A stretch of 64,000 nucleotides of DNA from Soonwooa sp. Lineage in GTDB: Bacteria; Bacteroidota; Bacteroidia; Flavobacteriales; Weeksellaceae. The stretch covers positions 66,920 to 130,919 of the forward strand of contig NZ_JASLDS010000046.1 of NCBI RefSeq assembly GCF_030151385.1. Reading direction: 5' to 3'. The notes below the pieces were generated by a model. It did no database searches, was not told the origin of the DNA, and was given only the letters and a program-made list of their open reading frames with translations. Every line of letters begins with the position of its first letter. The first letter of the stretch is position 1. Made by a program: the position numbers and the translations under genes. Shown here piece after piece: positions 35,893 to 43,430 of this stretch.

Positions 35893-37913
35893 AAGGTGTA
35901 ATTTAGGATGAGACGGAAACTTCTGCCAGGCATCGGAAAATTGATAACCACGTCATAATACTGATTGAAAATATTGTTCATTTCTAAACTTGCTTTAAAC
36001 TGATGCTGCTTCCAACGGAAAATCTTTTGTACCGACAAGTCGTGCGTATACCAAGGCTGCACATAGTTGTACTGAATGTTATCTTGGTTAACATCGTAAC
36101 GCTCACCAACATACATTGCACTGTAATTAAAACTCCAATCTTTGTAATCCGCCATCATCGTAAAAATCCCACTGTGCCATGGCGTGTACGGAATTTGATT
36201 TTTGTAAAAAGTATCCTCAGGATCGCTGACATCCTGCGCTTTTTGATAAGTATAAGAAACTAAAGGTCTTAGTTTCACATTGCCAATCTTGAAACTAGCT
36301 TGTACATTAACATCAACACCTCGAATTTCCACGCGACCAAGATTCATCATCAACCAACGGAACATACTGCCATTGGGTGCTGCCACAATTTTGTCCTGAA
36401 CTTCATTGTAATAGCCATCAACTTTTAAATAAAACTCTTGAAAAAAATCATTTCTAAAACCTTTATGATAAGTAAAACCGACATCGTATTGCGTGGTATA
36501 TTCAGGCTTTAGATAGGTATTCCCAATATTAGTGTAATACAAATCGTTAAAAGTTGGCATTCTAAAAATCCTTTTGTAGAAAGCTCTTAGCGTTAAATCT
36601 TTATTATTAAATGGCTGATAAGCAGCATAGAAAGCGGGTGTCCATTCTCGACGGTCTGGCGATTTCGCATTTTTTTCAACGTTTTCGTGCACGAAAGTTC
36701 CTAGAAGACTTCCCATAAAACGCAGTCGACTCCATTGGTAGGTCGATGCTAGCGCCACCAAATTGGTATAACGCGTCGGATAAGAAAAGTTGACCAAATT
36801 AGCATCCAAATTATTAAATTGGAAATCGCCATTCAAGCTGACATCCCAATTGGGCGTAATCGTGTAGATGTTAGAAGAACTGATATAGACTTCGCGCTGG
36901 GTATAAGCATTTTCCGACCTAATCACATATTCTGTACGAACAGTATCTGCATAATAGGTGTAGTCGTAAGCAAATTTTGCTTTTAGTTGGGTTTCGAATT
37001 TTGGAAAAAGTTTCTTTCGGAAAGTACCTTGGACAAAATAATTGTCATCCGTCATCCTTGCACCACGAGCTCCAAAGCGACCATTAACAATCGCCGCAGG
37101 AATACCACGATTGGAGTTGTAAGCGTAACCACGGATACTCCAAGTTCCGTTTCGTAATGTACCATTTATTGAGGTTTCAAAACGCTTGGCTTTGATGTCA
37201 GAATCTTGTCTTTTTGCAATCGTGTCATAAGCAATCGCACCATCTGGATATCTTTTGAAATAGCGAAACTTGTACACGCCATCACTTTCCAGATATTCTG
37301 AGCTAAAACTCATCGCAAGTTTATCTGACAGTTTCTGCTCTAGCCTAAAAGATGGATTAAATAATTGTATCGTACTATTTTTGAGTCTGATAGAAAGGTT
37401 CGTTTTTTTGTCACCCGTAAAAGATGGCGTTTTTGGCTGAAGATAAATAGCACTCGCTGAGGCAAAATCTTTTGCAGGTTGGAAGATTTCACTTTTTTGA
37501 CCATTATATAAGGAAATATTTTCGAGGTCATCCAAGGAATAACGTCCCAAATCGACCAAACCATTTTGTGCATTTCCGAGTTGGATACCATCATAGAAAA
37601 CGCCAACATGTTGACTTCCCAAACTCCTCACGTTAATGGTTTTGAGACCACCAACACCGCCATAATCTTTAATTTGTACTCCCGAAAAATATCGCAAAGC
37701 ATCTGCAACCGACTGACTGCTCAAGCGTTGCAAGTCCTCTCCACTCAAAGTCTGCGCCGGAATCACTTCCTTTAGATCACGCTTGATAACCACAACTTCT
37801 ACGATTTCTTTTTTTGAAATTGTATCATGGGATTGTCCAAAAACTAAGGACATAGCAAGAAAAGCCACAAGAAATGTCGCTCGAGAAATCGATAAAAAAA
37901 ATCGTGTCACCAT
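35889..37913 (-). CDS. btuB: Cobalamin TonB-dependent outer-membrane receptor (BtuB)
   Basis: 674 residues from the ATG at 37913, which begins a signal peptide (RATFLVAFLAMSLVFGQ); a GTG at 37973 in the same frame would add 20 residues in front and is less likely. The plug domain shows ADALRYFSGVQIKDYGGVGGLKTINVRSLGSQHVGVFYDG, and the barrel ends in PMPGRSFRLILNYTL with the terminal strand of TonB receptors. It imports vitamin B12 across the outer membrane using TonB energy. The assignment to cobalamin rather than another ligand rests on the B12 riboswitch ~120 bases upstream and the BtuG-like neighbour. No btuFCD inner-membrane transporter is in the window. Confidence 0.93.
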   Translation of the reverse strand: MVTRFFLSISRATFLVAFLAMSLVFGQSHDTISKKEIVEVVVIKRDLKEVIPAQTLSGEDLQRLSSQSVADALRYFSGVQIKDYGGVGGLKTINVRSLGSQHVGVFYDGIQLGNAQNGLVDLGRYSLDDLENISLYNGQKSEIFQPAKDFASASAIYLQPKTPSFTGDKKTNLSIRLKNSTIQLFNPSFRLEQKLSDKLAMSFSSEYLESDGVYKFRYFKRYPDGAIAYDTIAKRQDSDIKAKRFETSINGTLRNGTWSIRGYAYNSNRGIPAAIVNGRFGARGARMTDDNYFVQGTFRKKLFPKFETQLKAKFAYDYTYYADTVRTEYVIRSENAYTQREVYISSSNIYTITPNWDVSLNGDFQFNNLDANLVNFSYPTRYTNLVALASTYQWSRLRFMGSLLGTFVHENVEKNAKSPDRREWTPAFYAAYQPFNNKDLTLRAFYKRIFRMPTFNDLYYTNIGNTYLKPEYTTQYDVGFTYHKGFRNDFFQEFYLKVDGYYNEVQDKIVAAPNGSMFRWLMMNLGRVEIRGVDVNVQASFKIGNVKLRPLVSYTYQKAQDVSDPEDTFYKNQIPYTPWHSGIFTMMADYKDWSFNYSAMYVGERYDVNQDNIQYNYVQPWYTHDLSVQKIFRWKQHQFKASLEMNNIFNQYYDVVINFPMPGRSFRLILNYTL

Positions 37914-38029
37914 TAGCTCATTTAGAATAATGATGACGCTAATGGAAAATAAGAATACAAAGTAACCACGCACAATTGCACAGCAACTTTATTGTTCTAG
38001 GCTTTATTCCACGAAAGCGCCAAACGTTA

Positions 38030-38188
38030 AACATCCTGGCAGGTCTTCTGACTTACTTCATTTTCGGAATCCTTCCCATTCTAAGAACAGTGGATGTAAT
38101 TTCCGAAAACCTTGTGTGAAGCTTACAGCAGCGGGTCTGTCTGGGATTTTCACCCAGTTCCCTTTTAAAGCTTTTTATAGCTCACCAG
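38030..38188 (-). promoter_or_regulatory. Cobalamin (B12) riboswitch
   Basis: Read on the minus strand, this leader contains the ordered landmarks of the B12 riboswitch: AAAAGGGAAC, GGTGAAAATCCCAGAC, GACCCGCTGCTGTAAG, a CACTG...GGGAAGG stem, and the B12 box AAGTCAGAAGACCTGCCAGG (around 38037-38056). The element begins a few bases after a TAnnTTTG promoter box and ends about 120 bases before the btuB ATG. Binding of adenosylcobalamin is expected to turn the four-gene operon off. Ends are approximate. Confidence 0.95.
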
Positions 38189-38193
38189 TTTTG

Positions 38194-38201
38194 CAAAAGT
38201 A
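38194..38201 (-). promoter_or_regulatory. Promoter -7 box for the cobalamin operon
   Basis: TACTTTTG on the minus strand matches TAnnTTTG; a CTTG/TTTG-type upstream element lies near 38214-38221. Transcription would start just before the riboswitch. Confidence 0.65.
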
Positions 38202-38395
38202 TTAAATATTAATCAAACAAGAAAGCCTTTTTCGTTAAAGTACGAAATCGCAAATTATTTTTCTTATTTTTAAAATATTTTAGAAAAATTTATCTAAAAC
38301 AATAAGATTCACTTGGCACAAAAAAGTATTTAAAAGAAATAAATTGCTTAAATTGTATTTAGTTTCATAACATTAAAAATCGTACAAACATTACA

Positions 38396-38962
38396 ATGAA
38401 TTATCTTGCACACTCTTATTTATCCTTTACTGATGGGCAACTTGTTGGGAATATGATTGCAGATTTTATCAAAAATAATGAGCGCGAAAATTTTCCTTTA
38501 GAAATTCAAAAAGGTATCAAACTGCATCGCGCAATCGATAGTTTCACCGATACACATCCTGCAGTATCGCAAGCGAAAAAAATTTTTAGTCCTCTGGTAA
38601 GACTTTATGCAGGTGCATTTGTCGATGTGGCATTCGATTATTTTGTAGCACATTCTATGTCGGATGAAGCACTTTTTGAACATTCGCAGAAAGTCTACAA
38701 AACACTTTGGAATTACGAAGAATGGCTTCCAGAGAATTTTAAGATAATGCTAAAAAAAATGGAGGAAGACAATTGGTTATACAATTATCGCGAAGATTGG
38801 GGCATAAAATTTAGCATGAAAAACGTGCTTAACAAAGCCAAATATTTAGAAAAAGATATTCCCGTTTTTGAAGCATTTTTAAGTCATAAAAAAGAAATCG
38901 GAAAAGAATTTGATATTTTCTTTCCCGATATTAAATCTTATCTCGATACTTTGGATTTATGA
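38396..38962 (+). CDS. acpH: Acyl carrier protein phosphodiesterase family (AcpH-like)
   Basis: 188 residues. The start MNYLAHSYLSF...LVGNMIADFIK and the KLHRAIDSFTDTHPAV block, with its HRxIDxxTDxH metal-binding residues, are diagnostic of the AcpH/DUF479 family of HD-like metal enzymes, which remove 4'-phosphopantetheine from acyl carrier protein. Activity in flavobacteria is inferred from the family. Its last ~18 codon positions and the DNA downstream are partly duplicated at 40825-40996, 1.9 kb away (see findings). A 12-bp hairpin follows the stop codon. Confidence 0.9.
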   Translation: MNYLAHSYLSFTDGQLVGNMIADFIKNNERENFPLEIQKGIKLHRAIDSFTDTHPAVSQAKKIFSPLVRLYAGAFVDVAFDYFVAHSMSDEALFEHSQKVYKTLWNYEEWLPENFKIMLKKMEEDNWLYNYREDWGIKFSMKNVLNKAKYLEKDIPVFEAFLSHKKEIGKEFDIFFPDIKSYLDTLDL

Positions 38963-39066
38963 TTTATTCTTTTTTCGAATAAAAGAATAAATAATACGAA
39001 TAACAACTCCTTTCTATTATAACAAGCCTTGCATTTGACTAGTTCACCTCTTCGTTAGGTTACGCT
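38912..39066 (+). repeat. Direct repeat copy 1: acpH 3' end and downstream DNA
   Basis: A 30-base identical stretch (38945-38974, starting GATACTTTGGATTTATGATT) and a 31-base stretch with one difference (39010-39040, containing AACAAGCCTTGCATTTGACT) recur at 40847-40876 and 40939-40969. Bases 38912-38929 also match 40825-40842 with one difference. The two copies flank the CPBP protease and DUF6624 genes. Confidence 0.85.
38962..38992 (+). terminator. Hairpin after acpH
   Basis: ATTTATTCTTTT (38962-38973) and AAAAGAATAAAT (38981-38992) are perfect 12-bp inverted copies with a 7-base loop, overlapping the stop codon. The stem is A+T-rich and no clear T-tract follows, so terminator function is only likely. 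Confidence 0.45.
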
Positions 39067-39091
39067 AATACCTATTTAGCCACAGGCATTT

Positions 39092-39838
39092 TTAAAGATT
39101 TTCAACAGTTAAAAATACTAAGTGCGTAAATATATGCGCAATCATTGCTGTCTCAAGTCCCTTTTTCCAATACAACCAACCAAATATCAGTCCTCCAATA
39201 AAGTTCCCTAATATTATGTAAGAAATTAGTTGGATTGACGGATTGGAAACCAAACTAGCAACTACTGGTAAATGTCCAAGCCCAAACAATGCAGAAGATA
39301 TAATAATTCCGACCCAATAAATCCACGAGTTTTTATTCTTTGAAATTTTAAACAAAATCCAAACAAGAAAAGTCATAATTCCAAATCTCATAAGAATTTC
39401 TTCAGTAATTCCTCCATAAAAAAATCTATTCAAAACATTTGGTTTAAATTTTTCAAGTTCAAGTGGAATATAATTATGAAATATATTTGAAACAATTGTT
39501 AATAAAGTTCCTCCCAAAATTCCTCCCAAAATTCCAAATTTTAAAATCACTTGCCATTCGATTTTACTATTATCTTTAAAAGCAATTTTTTCAAAAAAAG
39601 GAAGTTTGAAATTAACTTTTTCATAAACCAGTGTACCAACAGTTACTAAGATTATTAGCATAATAGTTGGGTTCATTAAGGACAATAATTTAAACTGAAA
39701 CGGCGTCAGGATTTTCTCCATTTCTAGTTTCGTATTTTCAGATACAGGAATTTCCATTGTCAATATTGATAAAATTCCAATAAAACCAAATACAAAAAGT
39801 AATATTCCGAGCCTTAATTTGGGCGGTATTTTTTTCAT
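39092..39838 (-). CDS. CPBP-family intramembrane glutamic protease
   Basis: 248 residues with about seven membrane segments. The family motifs are visible: TEEILMRFG (the EExxxR catalytic pair) at about residue 143, followed by LFGLGHLP (FxxxH-type) near 190 and a last membrane segment with GLETAMIAHIFTHL. CPBP (CAAX/Abi) proteins cut within the membrane; bacterial roles include peptide maturation and bacteriocin self-immunity, and the substrate here is unknown. The gene lies within a repeat-flanked accessory block and has no obvious promoter partner. Confidence 0.88.
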   Translation of the reverse strand: MKKIPPKLRLGILLFVFGFIGILSILTMEIPVSENTKLEMEKILTPFQFKLLSLMNPTIMLIILVTVGTLVYEKVNFKLPFFEKIAFKDNSKIEWQVILKFGILGGILGGTLLTIVSNIFHNYIPLELEKFKPNVLNRFFYGGITEEILMRFGIMTFLVWILFKISKNKNSWIYWVGIIISSALFGLGHLPVVASLVSNPSIQLISYIILGNFIGGLIFGWLYWKKGLETAMIAHIFTHLVFLTVENL

Positions 39839-39913
39839 ATGCTTCTAACTAACTTTGAATTTTAAAACTGATAATCAAATAGTTATCTTTTTTTTCAAAC
39901 CTTTAGATTTGTA

Positions 39914-39959
39914 CAAAACCCGAATTTGACTACGTCACCATTTCGTTCGGTTTTGCTAG
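39914..39959. repeat. Post-gene hairpin element, middle copy
   Basis: CAAAACC (39914-39920) and GGTTTTG (39949-39955) close a hairpin whose loop holds TTTGACTACGTCACCATTTC, with a smaller GAC/GTC stem. The same TTTGAC..GTC.ACC..TTCGTT.GGTT pattern occurs at 39034-39061 and 40963-40993, each time just downstream of a minus-strand accessory gene. Confidence 0.6.
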
Positions 39960-39980
39960 TAAAATGTTATGTGTCGGATT

Positions 39981-40571
39981 TTAATTCGGATTGAACTGAA
40001 TATTGAAATACTTTAAATAATCCTCTATTGGTTCCATTCCCATTTCTTTTCTTCTTTCATTCACAGTTTCAGGATTTTCTAGTTTATACAACTTAGCGTT
40101 TTCAATCTGAGAACCATATATTTGGGGTTTTCCGTCGTCCATTAACATTCTATCTTTCATCAATGCATATTGCTGTTTAGATAAGTCTCCATTTTCTACC
40201 GCTTTCTCTATTTGTGGAAAATACTTTTTCCTGATTTCTTTAGTACTATGTTGCAGTCCCAACCAGATTGCATCCATTTGTTTTTGCCCCACCTCTTTTA
40301 ATGTTGGCATACCACATTTTTCAATAATACTAATCACTAATTCTTGATTTCTATGATCTTCTTTAGCGTATTTGATTAGTTCATTTGATTTTCTAATCCT
40401 TTGGTCACTTTCTAAAACATCGTTCAAGATTTGAAGTTTTTTGCTGCAATCGACTTCAACAATATCAACTGAACCGACATAGACAAATTTATCCCTATTC
40501 ATATAAAGGAATATTGACATTATTAAAACAAGAGCAGCAAATATGCTGAATAATATTTTTTTTATTTTCAT
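39981..40571 (-). CDS. DUF6624-type membrane-anchored protein
   Basis: 196 residues: an N-terminal membrane anchor or signal (ILFSIFAALVLIMSIFLYM) and a soluble helical domain. The pattern DQRIRKSNELIK...MPTLKEVGQKQMDAIWLGLQHS...KKYFPQIEKAVENGDLSKQQYALMKDRMLMDDGKPQIYGSQ matches DUF6624 (QHS, YALxxDRxxxxxGKxQxYGTQ). Function is unknown. It is in the repeat-flanked block with the CPBP gene and is followed downstream by the middle hairpin element. Confidence 0.8.
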   Translation of the reverse strand: MKIKKILFSIFAALVLIMSIFLYMNRDKFVYVGSVDIVEVDCSKKLQILNDVLESDQRIRKSNELIKYAKEDHRNQELVISIIEKCGMPTLKEVGQKQMDAIWLGLQHSTKEIRKKYFPQIEKAVENGDLSKQQYALMKDRMLMDDGKPQIYGSQIENAKLYKLENPETVNERRKEMGMEPIEDYLKYFNIQFNPN

Positions 40572-41019
40572 TTTTATTTTTGGTTTACAAAAGCAGTGGC
40601 ATACAAATATTACAAATCCTTATATTACACTTAATCACAAAGTAAATACCAAATACAAAATGAATGTCGCTTAAGTTGATTTTGTCAGTTTTTTATGACA
40701 ATATTTTATTAAATATTTAAAAAAAACATGTTATTAATTTAATAAAAATTACTTTTTGTCATAAAATCGCAGACAACGGGAAAAGTATTGGCGTATTTTT
40801 AGAGAACTAATAAAGGATTATCTTGATATTCTCTTTCCCGATTCTTGATACTTTGGATTTATGATTTATTCTTTTTCAAATTGAAGAAAAAACAATGTGA
40901 AACTGAAAGTTCGCTGATACTAAAAAAAAAGAAAGAGGCTTTCTATTGTAACAAGCCTTGCATTTGACTTCGTCGAACCACTTCATTAGGTTTTGAAAAT
41001 AAATTGTTAGCCAACTTTT
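40572..41019. other. 448-base gap made of repeated elements
   Basis: No gene. It contains copy C of the AGTATTGGCG element (40784-40820) and the second copy of the acpH 3' end (40825-40996). Part of the rest is plain A+T-rich DNA with an inverted pair TTTTTATGACA / TTTTTGTCATAAAA near 40700-40765. Confidence 0.6.
40825..40996 (+). repeat. Direct repeat copy 2: duplicated acpH 3' end and downstream DNA
   Basis: Second copy of the sequence at 38912-39066, with a small deletion in the coding part and a diverged middle. The matching pieces are 40825-40842, 40847-40876 (30 identical bases) and 40939-40969 (one difference in 31). Copy 2 encodes no gene; the intact acpH is at copy 1. Confidence 0.85.
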
Positions 41020-41685
41020 TTATTTTAACATTATATTCATTCCAATTATGCTAATTAGTGTGAATCCACTGACGGCTAAAAATAAATAAATGATGTTATT
41101 GTTAGAAAGTTTTTTTCCATCTTTAAAAACTAATTTTCTAAATTTCTCAGAAAACAAAACTAATAACGCACTTACAAATAATAATGATAATGCCGAAATA
41201 ACACCAAGTCCAAATGGAAATTTATTTGCCGAATAATTTAGAAAAAATGGAACGAAATCATATAGTAATAATAAAACCCATAAAATTATGAATGATATCG
41301 CAACATTATTTTTTATCAAAAATCCACTCATTTCTGGCCTTTCATTATTCTTAATACTTTCATCTTTTATTTTCGGATTTATATTATTTAAGAATCCCGT
41401 ATTTTTAATTTCTTCCAAAACAATATTTGGATCTTGGAAAGTCCAAAAAATTATCTTTGAACTATATTGGGGAACCTTGTGGTTTATCTTTATTCCCTGT
41501 CCAAGTATAGGAATCAAAGTATAAGCTTCTATTGAGCTAATGTCTTCGGGTCTAAAAAAATAACTACCAACTATAGATGCGTTAATTTTTAAAATGCTTT
41601 TATCAACATATAAGCTTACAAAAGGATAGCTAGCCCATGAAAGTCCAATTCTAGCACCTCCCGTCAATTCGTAAGTTTTACTCAT
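41020..41685 (-). CDS. Membrane protein with a PH-like N-terminal part, function unknown
   Basis: 221 residues. Residues 1-105 are soluble and strand-rich (PFVSLYVDKSILKINAS, SYFFRPEDISSIEAYTLIPILGQGIKINHK, IIFWTFQDPNIVLEEIKNTGF), like the PH-type domains found next to membrane segments. Three membrane segments follow at about 128-145, 160-180 and 198-218. No family or function is recognised. It starts 7 bases after the stop of the 156-aa gene and lies at the end of a five-gene minus-strand run. A duplicated acpH fragment follows it. Confidence 0.7.
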   Translation of the reverse strand: MSKTYELTGGARIGLSWASYPFVSLYVDKSILKINASIVGSYFFRPEDISSIEAYTLIPILGQGIKINHKVPQYSSKIIFWTFQDPNIVLEEIKNTGFLNNINPKIKDESIKNNERPEMSGFLIKNNVAISFIILWVLLLLYDFVPFFLNYSANKFPFGLGVISALSLLFVSALLVLFSEKFRKLVFKDGKKLSNNNIIYLFLAVSGFTLISIIGMNIMLK

Positions 41686-41692
41686 TTAGGAT

Positions 41693-42163
41693 TTACTTTC
41701 TATTCTTCAATTGTTTTTCAGGGAAAATAATCATTTGATTTGGCTGTTCTAATGGTTCAATGTCAAATCTATATAATTCTGGTTTTTCGTTGTTCATGTT
41801 ATACGTAAAAATAAATCTCAAACTATCACATTTTAAATAATATTCGTAGATATAAGCTGTTTGATCAGTTCCTCCAATATTTTTCATGGTATAAAAATCA
41901 ACAAATTTCCCATCTCTATTTTTCCAATCACAATTTTTTGCAATTCCAGCTACAACTTGTTGAACTTGGCTCTTATTAGGAAAATTTTTAGTAGGAAATT
42001 CTTTTAAAATAGTTTCATTGTCCAAATTTTCAATAATGTAATCTGCATTTTTTTGTGCAAGATTAGATTTTTTCATATTTCCGTTTCCAATGAAAAACAA
42101 AATTGCAGCTCCTATAACAATTAGAAGAAAAATTGCTCCAATAATTTTTAAAGTTCTATTCAT
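41693..42163 (-). CDS. Membrane-anchored small protein, function unknown
   Basis: 156 residues with one N-terminal membrane anchor (IIGAIFLLIVIGAAILFFIG) and a soluble domain of about 125 residues with strand-like parts (KFVDFYTMKNIGGTDQTAYIYEYYLKCDSLRFIFTYNM). The layout resembles small exported cystatin-like domains, but I recognise no family. Its ATG overlaps the end of a 50-codon open frame (42156-42308) by eight bases, and the next gene starts seven bases after its stop, so it is within an operon. Confidence 0.7.
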   Translation of the reverse strand: MNRTLKIIGAIFLLIVIGAAILFFIGNGNMKKSNLAQKNADYIIENLDNETILKEFPTKNFPNKSQVQQVVAGIAKNCDWKNRDGKFVDFYTMKNIGGTDQTAYIYEYYLKCDSLRFIFTYNMNNEKPELYRFDIEPLEQPNQMIIFPEKQLKNRK

Positions 42164-42308
42164 ATTTTAAATGGGTATTTATAAAATGTTGACTACCATT
42201 AGTATCAGCATATTTTTGGAAATCTAGTAAAGCATTATTTTGACATTTCATCTGAATTGAGAATAACAAAACAAATATTCCAAATACAAGTTTAATTTTC
42301 TGTATCAT
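42156..42308 (-). CDS. 50-residue secreted peptide or truncated gene
   Basis: A short frame with a convincing signal sequence (MIQKIKLVFGIFVLLFSIQM, then KCQ) and only about 27 residues after it (NNALLDFQKYADTNGSQHF and seven more). It overlaps the next gene by eight bases (TATGAATAG arrangement), which argues for translation. A decayed copy of its start (MIPKIKFTFGIFVILNSN, stop) lies on the minus strand at 43367-43423, overlapping the end of the DinB gene. It could be a genuine small secreted protein or the N-terminal stub of a longer one. Confidence 0.45.
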   Translation of the reverse strand: MIQKIKLVFGIFVLLFSIQMKCQNNALLDFQKYADTNGSQHFINTHLKYE

Positions 42309-42316
42309 TTTAGTCC
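42199..42316. repeat. AGTATTGGCG-type repeat, copy B
   Basis: It aligns over its whole length with 43331-43430 (copy A); both contain GAATAACAAA...ATATTCCAAAT and end in ATCATTTTxGTCC. Copies A and B flank the SGNH hydrolase and gamma-glutamylcyclotransferase-like genes in direct orientation. A shorter piece (copy C) is at 40784-40820. Confidence 0.7.
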
Positions 42317-42350
42317 ATAAGTTTTACCAATGCAATTGTAATATGCAGTG

Positions 42351-42683
42351 CTATTTTTTAATATAAATAAAGCCTTCTTTTCCTGATAAGAATTGAGTTT
42401 TTATCCTTTTATAATCGCTTACCTCATATTCATCAGCTTTTCTTAGTTCTTCATCAGTGATAGAAAAAAGAGTTCCTTCGACTTTATCATTAATATTTCC
42501 ACTATAAGAGATTATTGGGTGAAATTTTTCCTCAGATTTTCTTAAAACTTCTTCATCCAGAATTTCAATAAATTCGAGTTTATATTCTTGTAAAAAATCT
42601 TTTTCTCCTTTTAGTATTCTTCCAAATGTTTCAATTTGTACATTTTCTTTCTGAAGTGTACCATACGAAAATAATAAATTCAT
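42351..42683 (-). CDS. Gamma-glutamylcyclotransferase-like (AIG2/GGCT) protein
   Basis: 110 residues from the ATG at 42683, which overlaps the stop of the upstream hydrolase gene (ATGA). The N-terminal LLFSYGTLQ is the hallmark YGTL substrate-binding loop of the GGCT-like fold, and EGTLFSITDEELRKADEYE carries the conserved acidic residue and the D(x)YE block. The family includes enzymes forming 5-oxoproline from gamma-glutamyl amino acids or gamma-glutamylamines. The upstream in-frame Met at 42713 lies inside the hydrolase gene and is not preferred. Confidence 0.83.
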   Translation of the reverse strand: MNLLFSYGTLQKENVQIETFGRILKGEKDFLQEYKLEFIEILDEEVLRKSEEKFHPIISYSGNINDKVEGTLFSITDEELRKADEYEVSDYKRIKTQFLSGKEGFIYIKK

Positions 42684-43300
42684 AAATATTTTTCTAAAAT
42701 CGGTTTTATACAATCACTAATTACTTGATAGCCTTTTTCATTTGGATGAATGCCATCTTTCGATATATATTCATCAGTAAATTTTGAAAACTTCGAGTTA
42801 ATGTCTAAATAAGTAACATCTTCTAAGACAGATACACGCTCTAATACTTTATTATATAGATTAACCCTTGCATTAGTTCTTGTTTTTCCAGATGAAACCG
42901 TGACGCCATCTATTTCTGATTTAATTGGGATTATACTAATTAAATATATTTCGGTTGTGTATCTTTTCGCAATTTTTACAGCCTCCTTGATATTTATTTC
43001 AAATTCTTGTACGGGAATTGTTTCTTGATTATTTTTTATTGCTAAATCATTGGCTCCATAAAACAAAAAAATCAGATTATGTTCTGGGGATAATCTTGCT
43101 AAAATTTCATTATTAATTCTTGAAAGTAGGCCCTTCGTATTTTCGCCTCCAATTCCTAAATTAAATGCATTGACTTCTTTTGCATCATCATTGTAATATC
43201 TACTATGCAAATAACGTTTTAAGTTATCAACCCATCCTCCGAGAATTCCGTCATATTCTCCATAAGTTATACTATCTCCAAAAAATAAACTATTTGTCAT
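42680..43300 (-). CDS. SGNH/GDSL-family hydrolase
   Basis: 206 residues. Block I FFGDSITYGE (catalytic Ser10), block II GIGGENTKGLL, block III YGANDLA and block V DGIHPNEKGY (catalytic Asp and His) are all present and in order, so it is probably an active esterase, lipase or carbohydrate deacetylase. No signal peptide is seen, so it is cytoplasmic. It is translationally coupled to the GGCT-like gene. The pair is flanked by copies A and B of a ~100-base repeat. Confidence 0.9.
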   Translation of the reverse strand: MTNSLFFGDSITYGEYDGILGGWVDNLKRYLHSRYYNDDAKEVNAFNLGIGGENTKGLLSRINNEILARLSPEHNLIFLFYGANDLAIKNNQETIPVQEFEINIKEAVKIAKRYTTEIYLISIIPIKSEIDGVTVSSGKTRTNARVNLYNKVLERVSVLEDVTYLDINSKFSKFTDEYISKDGIHPNEKGYQVISDCIKPILEKYL

Positions 43301-43330
43301 AAACGATGTCTTACAGCATTACACATAATG

Positions 43331-43430
43331 TTAGTATTGGCGCATTTTAGCGGAGCTACTAGAGCATTAATTTGAATTTAGAATAACAAATATTCCAAAT
43401 GTAAATTTAATTTTGGGTATCATTTTGTCC
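43331..43430. repeat. AGTATTGGCG-type repeat, copy A
   Basis: Direct copy of 42199-42316 with small gaps; it runs into the last codons of the DinB gene, so the C-terminus of that protein (about eight residues) is encoded by repeat DNA. On the minus strand it holds a decayed version of the 50-codon secreted-peptide frame. Confidence 0.7.

Noticed and set aside
37914..37973. GTG start of btuB at 37973
   Set aside because: It would put a second hydrophobic stretch before a complete signal peptide that starts at the ATG at 37913; possible but less likely.
38912..43430. Classical integron cassette array
   Set aside because: No integrase is present and the GTTRRRY core of attC sites was not found at the repeats; only the cassette-like layout is supported.
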